Assembly (NCBI GenBank): GCA_002071415.1
Contig: MWFC01000001.1
Coordinates: forward strand, 1 to 64,000
Reading direction: 5' to 3'
Length of the DNA: 64,000 bases
From: Bacteroidetes bacterium ADurb.Bin012
GTDB taxonomy: Bacteria; Bacteroidota; Bacteroidia; Bacteroidales; TTA-H9
In this document: one piece after another, positions 17,500 through 26,422 of the stretch
Numbering within the stretch: the first letter of the stretch is position 1
Layout of the letters: every line of letters begins with the position of its first letter
Program-made: the position numbers and the translations under genes
The notes under the pieces: model-generated
What the model was told of the DNA's origin: nothing
What the model saw: the letters and a program-made list of their open reading frames with translations, nothing else
Database searches by the model: none

Positions 17500-18054
17500 T
17501 CACCAAACCCCATCTTCTTTGCCAGCCTCTTCCTTGCTGTAATAGAATGCAGTGGGATGTGGTAGTTTAAACTTCTCCCGGGCAATCTTCTCGGGAAACA
17601 AGTAATATATAATCATAGCCCTGGTACAAACCCCAGTATCTTCTTTCGAAAGCGTAACTTCTATAAATGCAAGATGATGCTTCTGTTCGATCAAGCGTGC
17701 TTCTAAATGAATATTACTGCCAATTCCACTTACCGGTTGTAAATACCGAAATTTCATCGATGCAGTTACTCCACCTGTTTTTAGTTTCACAAATACATAC
17801 CAACTTGCAATTTCATCCATCAAACAAGCCTGAATTCCTCCATGGAGTATATCGTGGTAGCCACAATAATTCTCAGTGAAAAGCCACTCGGCTGTAATAG
17901 CATCATCCGTTTCCTTGAACTTCAAGTGAAGACCGTAAGGATTAGTGGGCGAACATCCAAAACAATGGTTATCCTCCTCATCAACGAAAGGATTACGTAT
18001 ATTTCTCATCTTATCCTGTTCGATTCGTTGCAAAGTTAAACCTTCCTCTAGCAT
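17500..18054 (-). CDS. Hotdog-fold (PaaI-like) acyl-CoA thioesterase
   Basis: 184 residues. The hotdog signature HDILHGGIQACLMDEIASW contains the usual HGG and the catalytic Asp/Glu region. NHCFGCSPTNPYGLHLKF at the N-terminus is typical of the subgroup in which FGCGxxNPxGL-like motifs occur. The enzyme should hydrolyse an acyl-CoA or acyl-ACP thioester; substrate unknown. It stands alone. Its stop codon lies within a short motif also found at 11970-11985. Confidence 0.88.
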   Translation of the reverse strand: MLEEGLTLQRIEQDKMRNIRNPFVDEEDNHCFGCSPTNPYGLHLKFKETDDAITAEWLFTENYCGYHDILHGGIQACLMDEIASWYVFVKLKTGGVTASMKFRYLQPVSGIGSNIHLEARLIEQKHHLAFIEVTLSKEDTGVCTRAMIIYYLFPEKIAREKFKLPHPTAFYYSKEEAGKEDGVW

Positions 18055-18458
18055 AATCTATTGTTGATTCTTCTATGCATGATTAACCATCTGTTTCATA
18101 ATTTATTATGGTTTATAATTCGTTTTCTGATATTCAACAAAGAAGTCTATACCGATTCGAAAAATCTTTGGGGTATTGCGAAGCGTATCGATCGGGTTCA
18201 AACTGGCGCTGGTTGGCTTCTCCTGAAATCAATGGTTTCTAAAGCTGAAAAATGTAAGGTTTAAGTGATATTATCAATGAGAAAATCCTCCTTCATTATA
18301 TAACTCAATAATTATGAGAAACTGATTGAAATTCATTAGTATATAAATTAGTCGAGGGTTTTCTTTTGGCTTTGATTTTTCGAGCTGGATGACAGAAAAG
18401 ACTCAACAACCAGTTTTATTTTAAATTTGCAGTGGAAACGGAATAAAATCATTTTCGC
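18055..18458. other. 404-bp intergenic region upstream of fabG
   Basis: It separates two divergently transcribed genes. A 67-codon ORF on the plus strand (18061-18264) has no signal peptide, domain or ribosome-binding site I would trust. A TAAATTTG box at 18422-18429 is a good -7 element for fabG, giving a leader of about 25 bases. Nothing else recognised. Confidence 0.5.
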
Positions 18459-19205
18459 ATGAAATTATTGGAAGGTAAAACTGCTTTGATTACTGGAGCG
18501 GCCAGAGGTATAGGTCGTTCTATTGCCTTGAAGTTTGCTTCGGAAGGGGCTCACATTGCCTTTTCCGATCTTCGTTTGGACGAGGCAACGCAAATTTTGG
18601 AAGAAGAAATCCGAGGAATGGGTGTCGAAGCTATGGCTTATGCTTCGGATGCGTCTTCTTTCAGTGACAGTGAGATATTGGTTACGCAGGTTATAGAGGA
18701 TTTTGGTACGATTGAAATTTTAGTGAACAATGCAGGCATTACGCGTGATAATTTGTTAATGCGCATGAGTGAAGCTGACTGGGACTTGGTAATGAAAGTA
18801 AATTTGAAATCGGTTTTCAATCTAACCAAAGCTGTTCAAAAAATTATGTTAAAAAACAGATTCGGAAGCATCATCAACATGTCGTCAGTTGTTGGAGTGA
18901 AAGGGAATGCTGGGCAAGCCAATTATTCAGCTTCAAAGGCTGGTATCATTGGTTTTACGAAGTCAATGGCACAAGAACTGGGTTCGCGTAATATTAGATG
19001 TAACGCAGTGGCTCCTGGTTTTATTGATACTGAAATGACGGCGAAACTTTCGGAGGAAGTAAAAAGGGAATGGGCCGAAAAAATTCCTTTGAGGCGTGCT
19101 GGTCTGCCCGAAGATGTTGCCAATTCCTGCCTTTTCCTTGCTTCTGATTTGTCATCTTATATAACCGGCCAAGTGATACATGTTTGTGGCGGAATGGTTA
19201 TGTAA
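18459..19205 (+). CDS. fabG: 3-oxoacyl-[acyl-carrier-protein] reductase
   Basis: 248 residues of the short-chain dehydrogenase family. TGAARGIGR (13-20) binds NADP, NNAG is at 90-93, and Ser143 with Tyr156 and Lys160 (YSASK) forms the catalytic set; the C-terminus ITGQVIHVCGGMVM is typical of FabG. It reduces 3-oxoacyl-ACP in fatty-acid elongation. A TAAATTTG -7 element lies 30 bases upstream. The next gene starts 18 bases after the stop codon, so the two probably share a transcript. Confidence 0.95.
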   Translation: MKLLEGKTALITGAARGIGRSIALKFASEGAHIAFSDLRLDEATQILEEEIRGMGVEAMAYASDASSFSDSEILVTQVIEDFGTIEILVNNAGITRDNLLMRMSEADWDLVMKVNLKSVFNLTKAVQKIMLKNRFGSIINMSSVVGVKGNAGQANYSASKAGIIGFTKSMAQELGSRNIRCNAVAPGFIDTEMTAKLSEEVKREWAEKIPLRRAGLPEDVANSCLFLASDLSSYITGQVIHVCGGMVM

Positions 19206-19223
19206 ACAACATCACTCATTAAG

Positions 19224-21302
19224 ATGTCGTTTATTTTCGAAAATTCCGGCTGGTGGTTGGTGTTAGCCCCTGTGGTGGGCTTCGTTTATGCTTTTGTGTT
19301 ATATCGCAACACACACGATATCTTCGACCGAAAAATCCAGATTCTGCTCGGAATATTACGTTTTGTAGTGGTTACAATTCTGGTTATCGTTTTGATGGGA
19401 GTACTCATAAAACTTACCTCACATCGTTTCGAAAAGCCTTTGGTGGTTTTGGCGCTCGACAATAGCCAATCAATGGCTCAATTACCTGATTCGACCGAAA
19501 TCAGGAAGAATTTACCTGGACTTTTGAAAAATCTCGAATCAAAACTCGCACCCGAATTTGAAGTTAAGAAAGTGAGTTTCGGTTCATCGGTAAATGACAC
19601 TTTGAACTTCAGGTTCGACGAATCTGAAACCAACATGGCGTCTTTGCTCACCTATATTCAAGAACGCTATCCCAATAGAATCATCGGTGGATTAGTCCTT
19701 GTCTCAGATGGAATCATCAACCGAGGACAAGATCCTTTGACCATGGCTGAATCGAAGTTATACCCAATATTTCCCATAGCTATGGGTGACACTTCAACTC
19801 GAAGAGATTTGTTTTTTCAAGAAGTACGTTATAATCAGATTACTTTCACCGGGAATCAATTCCCTGTCGAAATTTATTTAAAGGCCGAATCGTGTAATAG
19901 CCAGAAATCGTCAGTAACTATCAGCAGCAATAATAAAAAATTGTGGACATCCGATTTTACGGTTTCTTCCGAAAATCAAATCATAACATTTTCTCCTGCC
20001 TTAATGGCCGAAAAACCTGGTATAATCCGCTATACAATCGAAATAAAACCCATTGAAGAAGAGAGCAATGTAAAGAACAATCGGATGGATTTTTTTATCG
20101 AGGTAAAAGACACCAGAGTAAAGGTGTTGATTCTGGCCGATGCTCCTCATCCCGATATAGCAGCTTTGAAGAAAGTATTTATTTTTCGGGATATTTATCA
20201 GGCCGAAGATTATTTAATCTCCAATTTCGATAAGGATATCCACCAATTCGACCTCATCATCTTTCATCAGCTTCCTTCCACTCGTGTTTCCGTAAATGAT
20301 ATTTACGAGCAAGCGCTGAAGGCAGGCAAACCCGTTATGTTTATTCTTGGCCAGAGTTCGGATATTGAACTGTTGAATGCCATGGAAATCGGATTGAAGG
20401 TTACAGCAACAGGAAAGAAATTCGTAAATGCTTATCCACTGCTGGTCGCCGATTTTCAACTTTTCCGTACAGATCATCGTTTGGTAGAGACGTTCGACAA
20501 ACTTCCTCCTTTGATTTCACCCGATGGAAAATATTCTGTTTCGCCGATTGCCGTTCCTTATCTACTACAGAAAATTGATAATGTACTGACATCGAATCCT
20601 TTAATTCTTTTTCATCGCAAGGAAAACCAGTCTGTTGCAATAATTGCCGGTGAAGGCCTTTGGTGGTGGCGCAATATTTTGTATCAGAATTATCGGGATC
20701 ATGAAATATTCGAAGATTTTATTCATAACATGGTTCAGTATCTAATCAGTAGCGAACCTACGGGAAATTTCAGAGTAAAAGTTGGAAACCGTTTTCGTGG
20801 CAACGAACATGTAAAGTTCAATGCCGAATTGTATGATGCCACTTTCAAGTTAGTGAACGAACCTGAAGTTCACCTCGAGATAAAGGATGAAAACGGTGTG
20901 AGATATCCTTTTATTTTTAATAGAATAGGGGATATCTATGAGCTCGATGCCGGGATATTCAATCCGGGAATCTATTCATGGACTGCCAGAACCACCTTCA
21001 ACAAGGAAGAATTATCGGCTGGAGGGATTTTTGTTGTAGAACATACAATTGCCGAAAAAAACTACTTAAAGGCTAATCATCGTCTTCTTTTCGATTTGAG
21101 TGAAAATAGCGGAGGAAAAATGGTCTGGCCTGTTCAGACCGATAGTATTCCCCAATGGTTGAAAAAAATGGGAAATACCGCTACTAAAGTCTATACCGAA
21201 GAATCTTATGTTAAACTGAATGATTTAGGGTGGCTTTTGGCATTGATGATCATCCTCATATCGGGAGAATGGGCAATAAGGAAATGGTCGGGAATATTAT
21301 GA
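19224..21302 (+). CDS. Membrane-anchored VWA-like protein of unknown function
   Basis: 692 residues. Two N-terminal membrane helices (WWLVLAPVVGFVYAFVL, and FVVVTILVIVLMGVLI) precede a von Willebrand A-like domain whose metal-site motif is VVLALDNSQSMAQ, with LVLVSDGIINRG further on. A long region of Ig-like segments follows, and one membrane helix lies at the C-terminus (WLLALMIILISGEWAI). This is the layout of the large BatA/BatB-like or DUF4159-type membrane proteins in Bacteroidota, involved in envelope stress or protein-protein contacts. The exact role is unknown. It sits between fabG and an M48 protease on the same strand. Confidence 0.85.
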   Translation: MSFIFENSGWWLVLAPVVGFVYAFVLYRNTHDIFDRKIQILLGILRFVVVTILVIVLMGVLIKLTSHRFEKPLVVLALDNSQSMAQLPDSTEIRKNLPGLLKNLESKLAPEFEVKKVSFGSSVNDTLNFRFDESETNMASLLTYIQERYPNRIIGGLVLVSDGIINRGQDPLTMAESKLYPIFPIAMGDTSTRRDLFFQEVRYNQITFTGNQFPVEIYLKAESCNSQKSSVTISSNNKKLWTSDFTVSSENQIITFSPALMAEKPGIIRYTIEIKPIEEESNVKNNRMDFFIEVKDTRVKVLILADAPHPDIAALKKVFIFRDIYQAEDYLISNFDKDIHQFDLIIFHQLPSTRVSVNDIYEQALKAGKPVMFILGQSSDIELLNAMEIGLKVTATGKKFVNAYPLLVADFQLFRTDHRLVETFDKLPPLISPDGKYSVSPIAVPYLLQKIDNVLTSNPLILFHRKENQSVAIIAGEGLWWWRNILYQNYRDHEIFEDFIHNMVQYLISSEPTGNFRVKVGNRFRGNEHVKFNAELYDATFKLVNEPEVHLEIKDENGVRYPFIFNRIGDIYELDAGIFNPGIYSWTARTTFNKEELSAGGIFVVEHTIAEKNYLKANHRLLFDLSENSGGKMVWPVQTDSIPQWLKKMGNTATKVYTEESYVKLNDLGWLLALMIILISGEWAIRKWSGIL

Positions 21303-21337
21303 TCAGATGAGGCGAATAAAAATTTAGATCAATAAAT

Positions 21338-22633
21338 ATGAATACTACTGTTATTTATTTGTTTTATGCTTTCTTGGCTATTTTAATACTGAGTTTTGCA
21401 GCCGAAAGGATCCTGGACTGGTTGAACATTAGGAATTGGCCCAAGGTATTACCCGATCTTATTCGAGATATATTTCCGGAAGAGAAATTTATGGAAGTCC
21501 GACAATATCAGTTAGTAAATTATAAAATAGGATTCATCGAAGCGACGATTACTTCTATCATTACCATTGGGTTTCTATATTTTGGTGGATTTGCATGGCT
21601 GGATGGAGTAGCACGGTCCTTTTCATCAAATTTAATCGTACAGTCTCTGATTTTTTTTGGAATTATAGCTGTAGCCACATTTATCATCAGGCTTCCGTTC
21701 GATATCTATGATACCTTTGTGATAGAATCGCGGTTTGGATTCAATACCACTACTCCCAGAATCTATATTACTGACCAGCTAAAGTCGGCATTGTTGACCA
21801 TCTTGATCGGAGTTCCATTGTTTTCGCTTATTGTTTTTCTTTATCAAAAGACCGGAGAATATTTTTGGGTACTGGTTTGGTTGGTGATTAGTATTTTTGC
21901 ATTATTTATGTCGTTGTTTTACAGTAGTTTGATAGTGCCTTTATTCAACAAGCAAACCCCCATACCCGAGGGAGAATTACGCACTGCCATCGAAGAATTT
22001 GCCCATAAAGCGGGATTTAAGGTGAAGGATATTTACGTGATCGACAGTTCGAAGAGGAGCAGTAAGGCCAATGCTTATTTTACCGGCCTTGGACCCGAAA
22101 AAAGAATCGTTTTGTATGATACGCTGATAAAAGATTTTAGTATCGATGAGATTCTGGCTGTTTTAGCTCATGAAATTGGACATTACAAGCATCATCATAC
22201 CACGATAGGGCTTATAACGAGCATTGTTCAGACTGGGTTAATATTGTTCGTATTTTCTCTTTTCGTTAAACCCGGGTCGGAATTGACGGAAGTTTTATGC
22301 AATGCTGCAGCAGGTGCCAGGCAAGTAACTCCTTCATTTTATATGGGATTAATTGGCTTTACTCTTTTGTTTAGCCCTATCTCGGCCATCATCGGATTAA
22401 TCTTCAATTCTATATCACGCAGACATGAATTTCAGGCCGATGCCTATGTAGCAGAACATCAAATGCAGGGCTATTTGCAATCGGCTCTTAAAAAATTATC
22501 TGTCAATCATTTGAGTAATCCCTTTCCGCATCCTTTGTACGTAAAAGTGTATTATTCTCATCCTCCATTGATAGAAAGACTGAAGGCATTGGAAAACACT
22601 AGTCGAAGAGAACCTCAAGGGAATGGTTTTTAG
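21338..22633 (+). CDS. M48 family (Ste24/CAAX-type) membrane metallopeptidase
   Basis: 431 residues with several membrane helices. The zinc motif HEIGHYKHHH is near residue 278 and the third ligand Glu is in HEFQADAYV near residue 364; the C-terminal HPPLIERLKAL is also typical of Ste24. It is an inner-membrane zinc protease; in bacteria such enzymes take part in membrane-protein quality control. It begins 35 bases after the VWA-like gene. Confidence 0.93.
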   Translation: MNTTVIYLFYAFLAILILSFAAERILDWLNIRNWPKVLPDLIRDIFPEEKFMEVRQYQLVNYKIGFIEATITSIITIGFLYFGGFAWLDGVARSFSSNLIVQSLIFFGIIAVATFIIRLPFDIYDTFVIESRFGFNTTTPRIYITDQLKSALLTILIGVPLFSLIVFLYQKTGEYFWVLVWLVISIFALFMSLFYSSLIVPLFNKQTPIPEGELRTAIEEFAHKAGFKVKDIYVIDSSKRSSKANAYFTGLGPEKRIVLYDTLIKDFSIDEILAVLAHEIGHYKHHHTTIGLITSIVQTGLILFVFSLFVKPGSELTEVLCNAAAGARQVTPSFYMGLIGFTLLFSPISAIIGLIFNSISRRHEFQADAYVAEHQMQGYLQSALKKLSVNHLSNPFPHPLYVKVYYSHPPLIERLKALENTSRREPQGNGF

Positions 22634-22854
22634 AAATAGAAGCTGCGGGCTTAATTTTTCGGAAGAAAGATTGGCTAAGTATAAATACTGAGATAATATG
22701 ATTTCTACTTTCTCATTTAATTCTTAGCCCGAATTTGCCATGAGGGTAGAGATTCAATATAAGAAAGAATAGGGGAAACATCGAGAATTATTTTCTTTTT
22801 TCGAGGTTTCACAGTTTCGAAGAATTACATAGCTTTATATAAAATAGGGGAGGG

Positions 22855-25593
22855 TTACAATCGGATGAAGAAACTGGCCTTGATCATGAATTTAGGTATT
22901 TTTTTGCCATCGGGACCCGGGTCGAGGTATGATAATCGATGAAAGGCCTGAACACGTATGATTTTGAGGATGTTTTCTATACCATATGAAACTTCCATGT
23001 AGGGTTTGCCAAAGTCCATGATACGGAACTCTGTGATTGGATTTCCGTTGATAGAGGGAGCCAATAAACCTTTTGGATTATCGTTTGTACGTATATAATT
23101 TTTCTTTCCATAGGTTGAGAAGACGAAATTGAATCCTGCCACTTCTCTCCATTTGAGGTGTTTGAGCAGCGGAATACGGTTGAAGAACAGGCCATCGAAG
23201 TGGTGGAGTAAAATTCCACTGATGGATTTATCGGCAACGAATTCGAAAAAATTCATCATGTTGAAGGCTTTCTCAGCAGCGAATACGGGTTCATTGCCTT
23301 GAGGGATAATGGCTTCGGGATAGGGAACTTTTCCCAGAGTAACTTCTCCGGTTAATGAGTAGTCGAGTTGGCCGAAATAACCAGTTCGCCATTTATGCAT
23401 GACATTTAGGGAAAATTTCTGGAAAGTGAAGTCACTGCCGAGAACATTTTTAAATCCCAATGTAGCATGGAAAGTCCATAATTGTGATTTAAGTGCTTCG
23501 GCACCAACGCGCCAGTTGTTTTCCACCAGCCATGTTCTTCTTTTCGAATAGCTGGTAATAAGATGAAATTCGGAAGTACGGTATTTTGTCCGAATGAGGT
23601 CATTATCGTCGTAATAGCCAAAATAGTAATCACCTTGAGAATGGAAGGTTTTGGTTCTTATCATCAATTTTGTATTCCAGCCTCGCCAGTGGTCGGTTTC
23701 GTACCAGATACGGGCGTCTTGCGAGAGGCTCATCCTGTGAAGATATCCAAACTGAGAAGAAAAGAGGAAGATATAATTGAGGAATACATGGGATTCGAGA
23801 AACTCCGGGTCGACTCCCAGGCGCATCATATCATACGAATAACGTAGTCCTATCTTTTCCCATTTGCTGCGGTTTAAGAATCGTTCTACCTGCAAACGGT
23901 ATTTGAAAGTTTCGTCTTTGAATCCATAAGCGCCATAGCCTGAAAGTATCCAGTAGTAGTTCCAGTTGATATTGGTCCTTACTGAAGTTTGAAATCGAAA
24001 CCCTTCGACGGGGTTATTGCCAAACATGGTGTACCAGTGCCCAAGTTCTATCTTTCCAAAGTTGTAGTAGCCATCCCAGATGATTCGAAGAGCTCTTCGA
24101 ATAAATGTAATTTGAGGGGCTTTTTTGAGTGAATCGATTGCCTCGAGCGAACTTTTTACTTGTTCATGATCAGCTATCATTTCTTTGCGCTGCTCGTTCC
24201 AAAAGTCGTCGGAATACGTCTTGGCTGCCATATCCACTTCAACGTTTCTATCGTAAAATGAAGGAGGTCGGGGTTGATTGATGATATAATCTTTGTTGGC
24301 AATATAGTATTTACCGATGAAGCCTACAGCTGAATCGCTAGTTTGTTGCAGATCGACCAGAACTCTTGTTTTGGTAGGCAGATAGTGGCCTGTAGATTGT
24401 CGTTCATAATCTTGTTGAATTTTGTATTTATCGATGAAGTTGATATTCACGGAGCTGGTAATTTCCAGATCGAGGCGGCGTAAGGCGTAATTTTTCGTAT
24501 CGATCCATATTTTCCCTGAAAAAACCAGATCAAGGGGTCGACGGGGTTTAACTTTCAGTTCGTAACAACTGTCGTTATCAACCATGACGGTATCCATGAT
24601 AAAATAATCATAGTAAGCAAAACTTCCTGTAGCTAAAGGGGTTATAAACGAGCGGTCGAGAATTTCCTGAAAGTTATTGTAAAAATTATATTCCTGAAGG
24701 GTTTTTCCAAGATAAGATTCAAAAATCTGGTAGTTATCGATAATCAGGCCATTCATACGACTTGCTTTCACAACGGTTTTGTTTCGTTTGGGATTTTTCC
24801 TGTAATATACCTCATTGATCTGTTCAGAAACGAAAAAGGGTATAACCAATTTTCCTTCCTCGCCAGCGGCTTTTTGTAAACTGTCCATCAAAGCGGAATA
24901 AGGCTTGAAGGTTTTGCTATTCTTGAAATTTTCATTGATTTGGTCGAGACTGATGTCAACTTTTACGTAGCTCTTATATTCGTATGCATCTAAATTTTCA
25001 GGATTGAAGAATTTTCTATTTTCACGTGCTTTTCTGATAATAGGGTAAGCTGGATTTTCTCCTGCCCTTACTACCACTTCCTCCAATTCAAAAGAAGTGG
25101 GTTCGAGTTGAAAATCCAAGGTTTGGTTTTTACCCTTCTGTATCTTTTTCGATTTGGATTTGTAACTGATAACCGTTACAGTGAGAGAATCGCCAGGAGT
25201 AGTGGTTTCGAGCCTGTATCTGCCATCAAAATTGGTAGTCGTACCTATAGTAGTTCCTTTGAAGAAGACATTAGCAAAGGGTATGGGTTCGTTGGTATTG
25301 GCATCGGTAATCTTGCCCTGAATTATAGTAGTATTTTGGTGAGGTTGGGCTTGTACGATCGTAATACCCCATGAAAACATCATTAGGAGTGAACAAACCA
25401 CCCACGAATAAAATAACTTGGTTCTCTTATTCGTAAATTGTATAATGTTTGGAATATGCCCATGTTTTATTTGAGTAAAAATGTATTTTGCCGTATGAAA
25501 AGGATGGCTTATAATTAACCGAATCTCTTCGAAATAAGATAATGAATGCCACTTTTCATCTATTGATTTATTCATAAAAAAGTTCGACTTCAA
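22855..25593 (-). CDS. DUF5686 outer-membrane protein with carboxypeptidase-regulatory domain
   Basis: 912 residues. An N-terminal stretch of about 60 residues precedes a hydrophobic segment (residues 61-84, SWVVCSLLMMFSWGITIVQAQ). A CarboxypepD_reg-like domain follows (about 90-165: IIQGKITDANTNEPIPFANV, then GTTTNFDGRYRLET). The rest is the DUF5686 region, rich in aromatic beta-strands and ending in FMIKASFFIRL like an outer-membrane barrel. Such proteins are surface or periplasmic and uncharacterised. The 60-residue extension ahead of the signal is odd: either the start is further in or the export signal is unusually long. Confidence 0.88.
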   Translation of the reverse strand: MKSNFFMNKSIDEKWHSLSYFEEIRLIISHPFHTAKYIFTQIKHGHIPNIIQFTNKRTKLFYSWVVCSLLMMFSWGITIVQAQPHQNTTIIQGKITDANTNEPIPFANVFFKGTTIGTTTNFDGRYRLETTTPGDSLTVTVISYKSKSKKIQKGKNQTLDFQLEPTSFELEEVVVRAGENPAYPIIRKARENRKFFNPENLDAYEYKSYVKVDISLDQINENFKNSKTFKPYSALMDSLQKAAGEEGKLVIPFFVSEQINEVYYRKNPKRNKTVVKASRMNGLIIDNYQIFESYLGKTLQEYNFYNNFQEILDRSFITPLATGSFAYYDYFIMDTVMVDNDSCYELKVKPRRPLDLVFSGKIWIDTKNYALRRLDLEITSSVNINFIDKYKIQQDYERQSTGHYLPTKTRVLVDLQQTSDSAVGFIGKYYIANKDYIINQPRPPSFYDRNVEVDMAAKTYSDDFWNEQRKEMIADHEQVKSSLEAIDSLKKAPQITFIRRALRIIWDGYYNFGKIELGHWYTMFGNNPVEGFRFQTSVRTNINWNYYWILSGYGAYGFKDETFKYRLQVERFLNRSKWEKIGLRYSYDMMRLGVDPEFLESHVFLNYIFLFSSQFGYLHRMSLSQDARIWYETDHWRGWNTKLMIRTKTFHSQGDYYFGYYDDNDLIRTKYRTSEFHLITSYSKRRTWLVENNWRVGAEALKSQLWTFHATLGFKNVLGSDFTFQKFSLNVMHKWRTGYFGQLDYSLTGEVTLGKVPYPEAIIPQGNEPVFAAEKAFNMMNFFEFVADKSISGILLHHFDGLFFNRIPLLKHLKWREVAGFNFVFSTYGKKNYIRTNDNPKGLLAPSINGNPITEFRIMDFGKPYMEVSYGIENILKIIRVQAFHRLSYLDPGPDGKKIPKFMIKASFFIRL

Positions 25594-25761
25594 TCTTTGT
25601 TGCCTGATTATCGATAAAAATTTAAAACGAAAATAATCAGAGTATATTTGACAACTGGTTAGTTAAAAAGTTATCAAGCTAATGTAGATTTTTGAACCGG
25701 CAAAATTACTATAAATAAATGTATACTTAATATAAATAAAGGGAAAAGATAAATTTGCAGT

Positions 25762-26328
25762 ATGGAATTGATGACATCGAATTTATGGGCAAACAGTCGA
25801 TTCAGCAGAAGCTTTGGTGTTCGTAGTGTGTTTAGCTTAGTATTCATTCATTTATGTGTTTTTGTTTCTTTAGGTGGGGATTTACCTACTGTTAACCGAG
25901 TTTTTGTGATCGAACGCTCGAAAAATGCCAATCAGGTTTGTTATGATTTGAATATTGACAGTCGAGGAAATTTGAATGCCGACAAACCGTTAAAAGTTTA
26001 TTGGTTAAATAGGACAGACAGGCCTGGAGCTATGGATAATCTGTCGTTGATTCAAGCGAAATATGCTTATGGATATTCATCAAAGTCATTAGGTAATGGG
26101 GATTACGAAATCACTTTAGTGGCATTTCCGGAGCGCAAGCTTAGACTTGAGAAAGGTAGCGATGGTAGATATCGAGCAATTATAAGTATAGCTGGGGTTC
26201 GGGCGCAATTAACCAGAATTTTTGTACAGTCTGAACCTGGAAATTATACCAAGGTAGCTTGGGTCGATTTGTATGGAATTTCTTTGAACAGTGGTAAGGA
26301 GGTAAGTGAGCGAATTATTGCCCGTTAG
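25762..26328 (+). CDS. DUF4833 domain-containing exported protein
   Basis: 188 residues; a signal-like hydrophobic segment (SVFSLVFIHLCVFVSLG) precedes the DUF4833 domain (about 45-185). Domain landmarks are FVIERSKNANQVCYDLN, KVYWLNRTDRPG and AYGYSSK. Family function is unknown; it is often found near inositol or lipid genes in Bacteroidota. A TAAATTTG -7 element at 25750-25757 is so close to the ATG at 25762 that the real start may be the ATG at 25771. It ends 45 bases before a bidirectional hairpin and is convergent with the inositol gene cluster. Confidence 0.82.
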   Translation: MELMTSNLWANSRFSRSFGVRSVFSLVFIHLCVFVSLGGDLPTVNRVFVIERSKNANQVCYDLNIDSRGNLNADKPLKVYWLNRTDRPGAMDNLSLIQAKYAYGYSSKSLGNGDYEITLVAFPERKLRLEKGSDGRYRAIISIAGVRAQLTRIFVQSEPGNYTKVAWVDLYGISLNSGKEVSERIIAR

Positions 26329-26372
26329 AAGATTTTGCCTTATAGTGAGGATGTTTTGTGAATAAGGAAATA

Positions 26373-26395
26373 GGGCTCAGGTAAAGCCTGAGCCC
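26373..26395. terminator. Hairpin terminator between convergent genes
   Basis: A perfect 9-bp stem, GGGCTCAGG / CCTGAGCCC, with a 5-nt loop sits between the ends of the DUF4833 gene (plus) and the inositol-phosphate synthase gene (minus). Short T/A-rich flanks occur on both sides, so it may serve both directions. Confidence 0.65.
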
Positions 26396-26422
26396 CAATA
26401 TTAAAAAATTCTTCTATGAAAT

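Noticed and set aside
18061-18264. 67-codon plus-strand ORF upstream of fabG
   Set aside because: No ribosome-binding site, domain or conserved feature; composition like the surrounding intergenic DNA.
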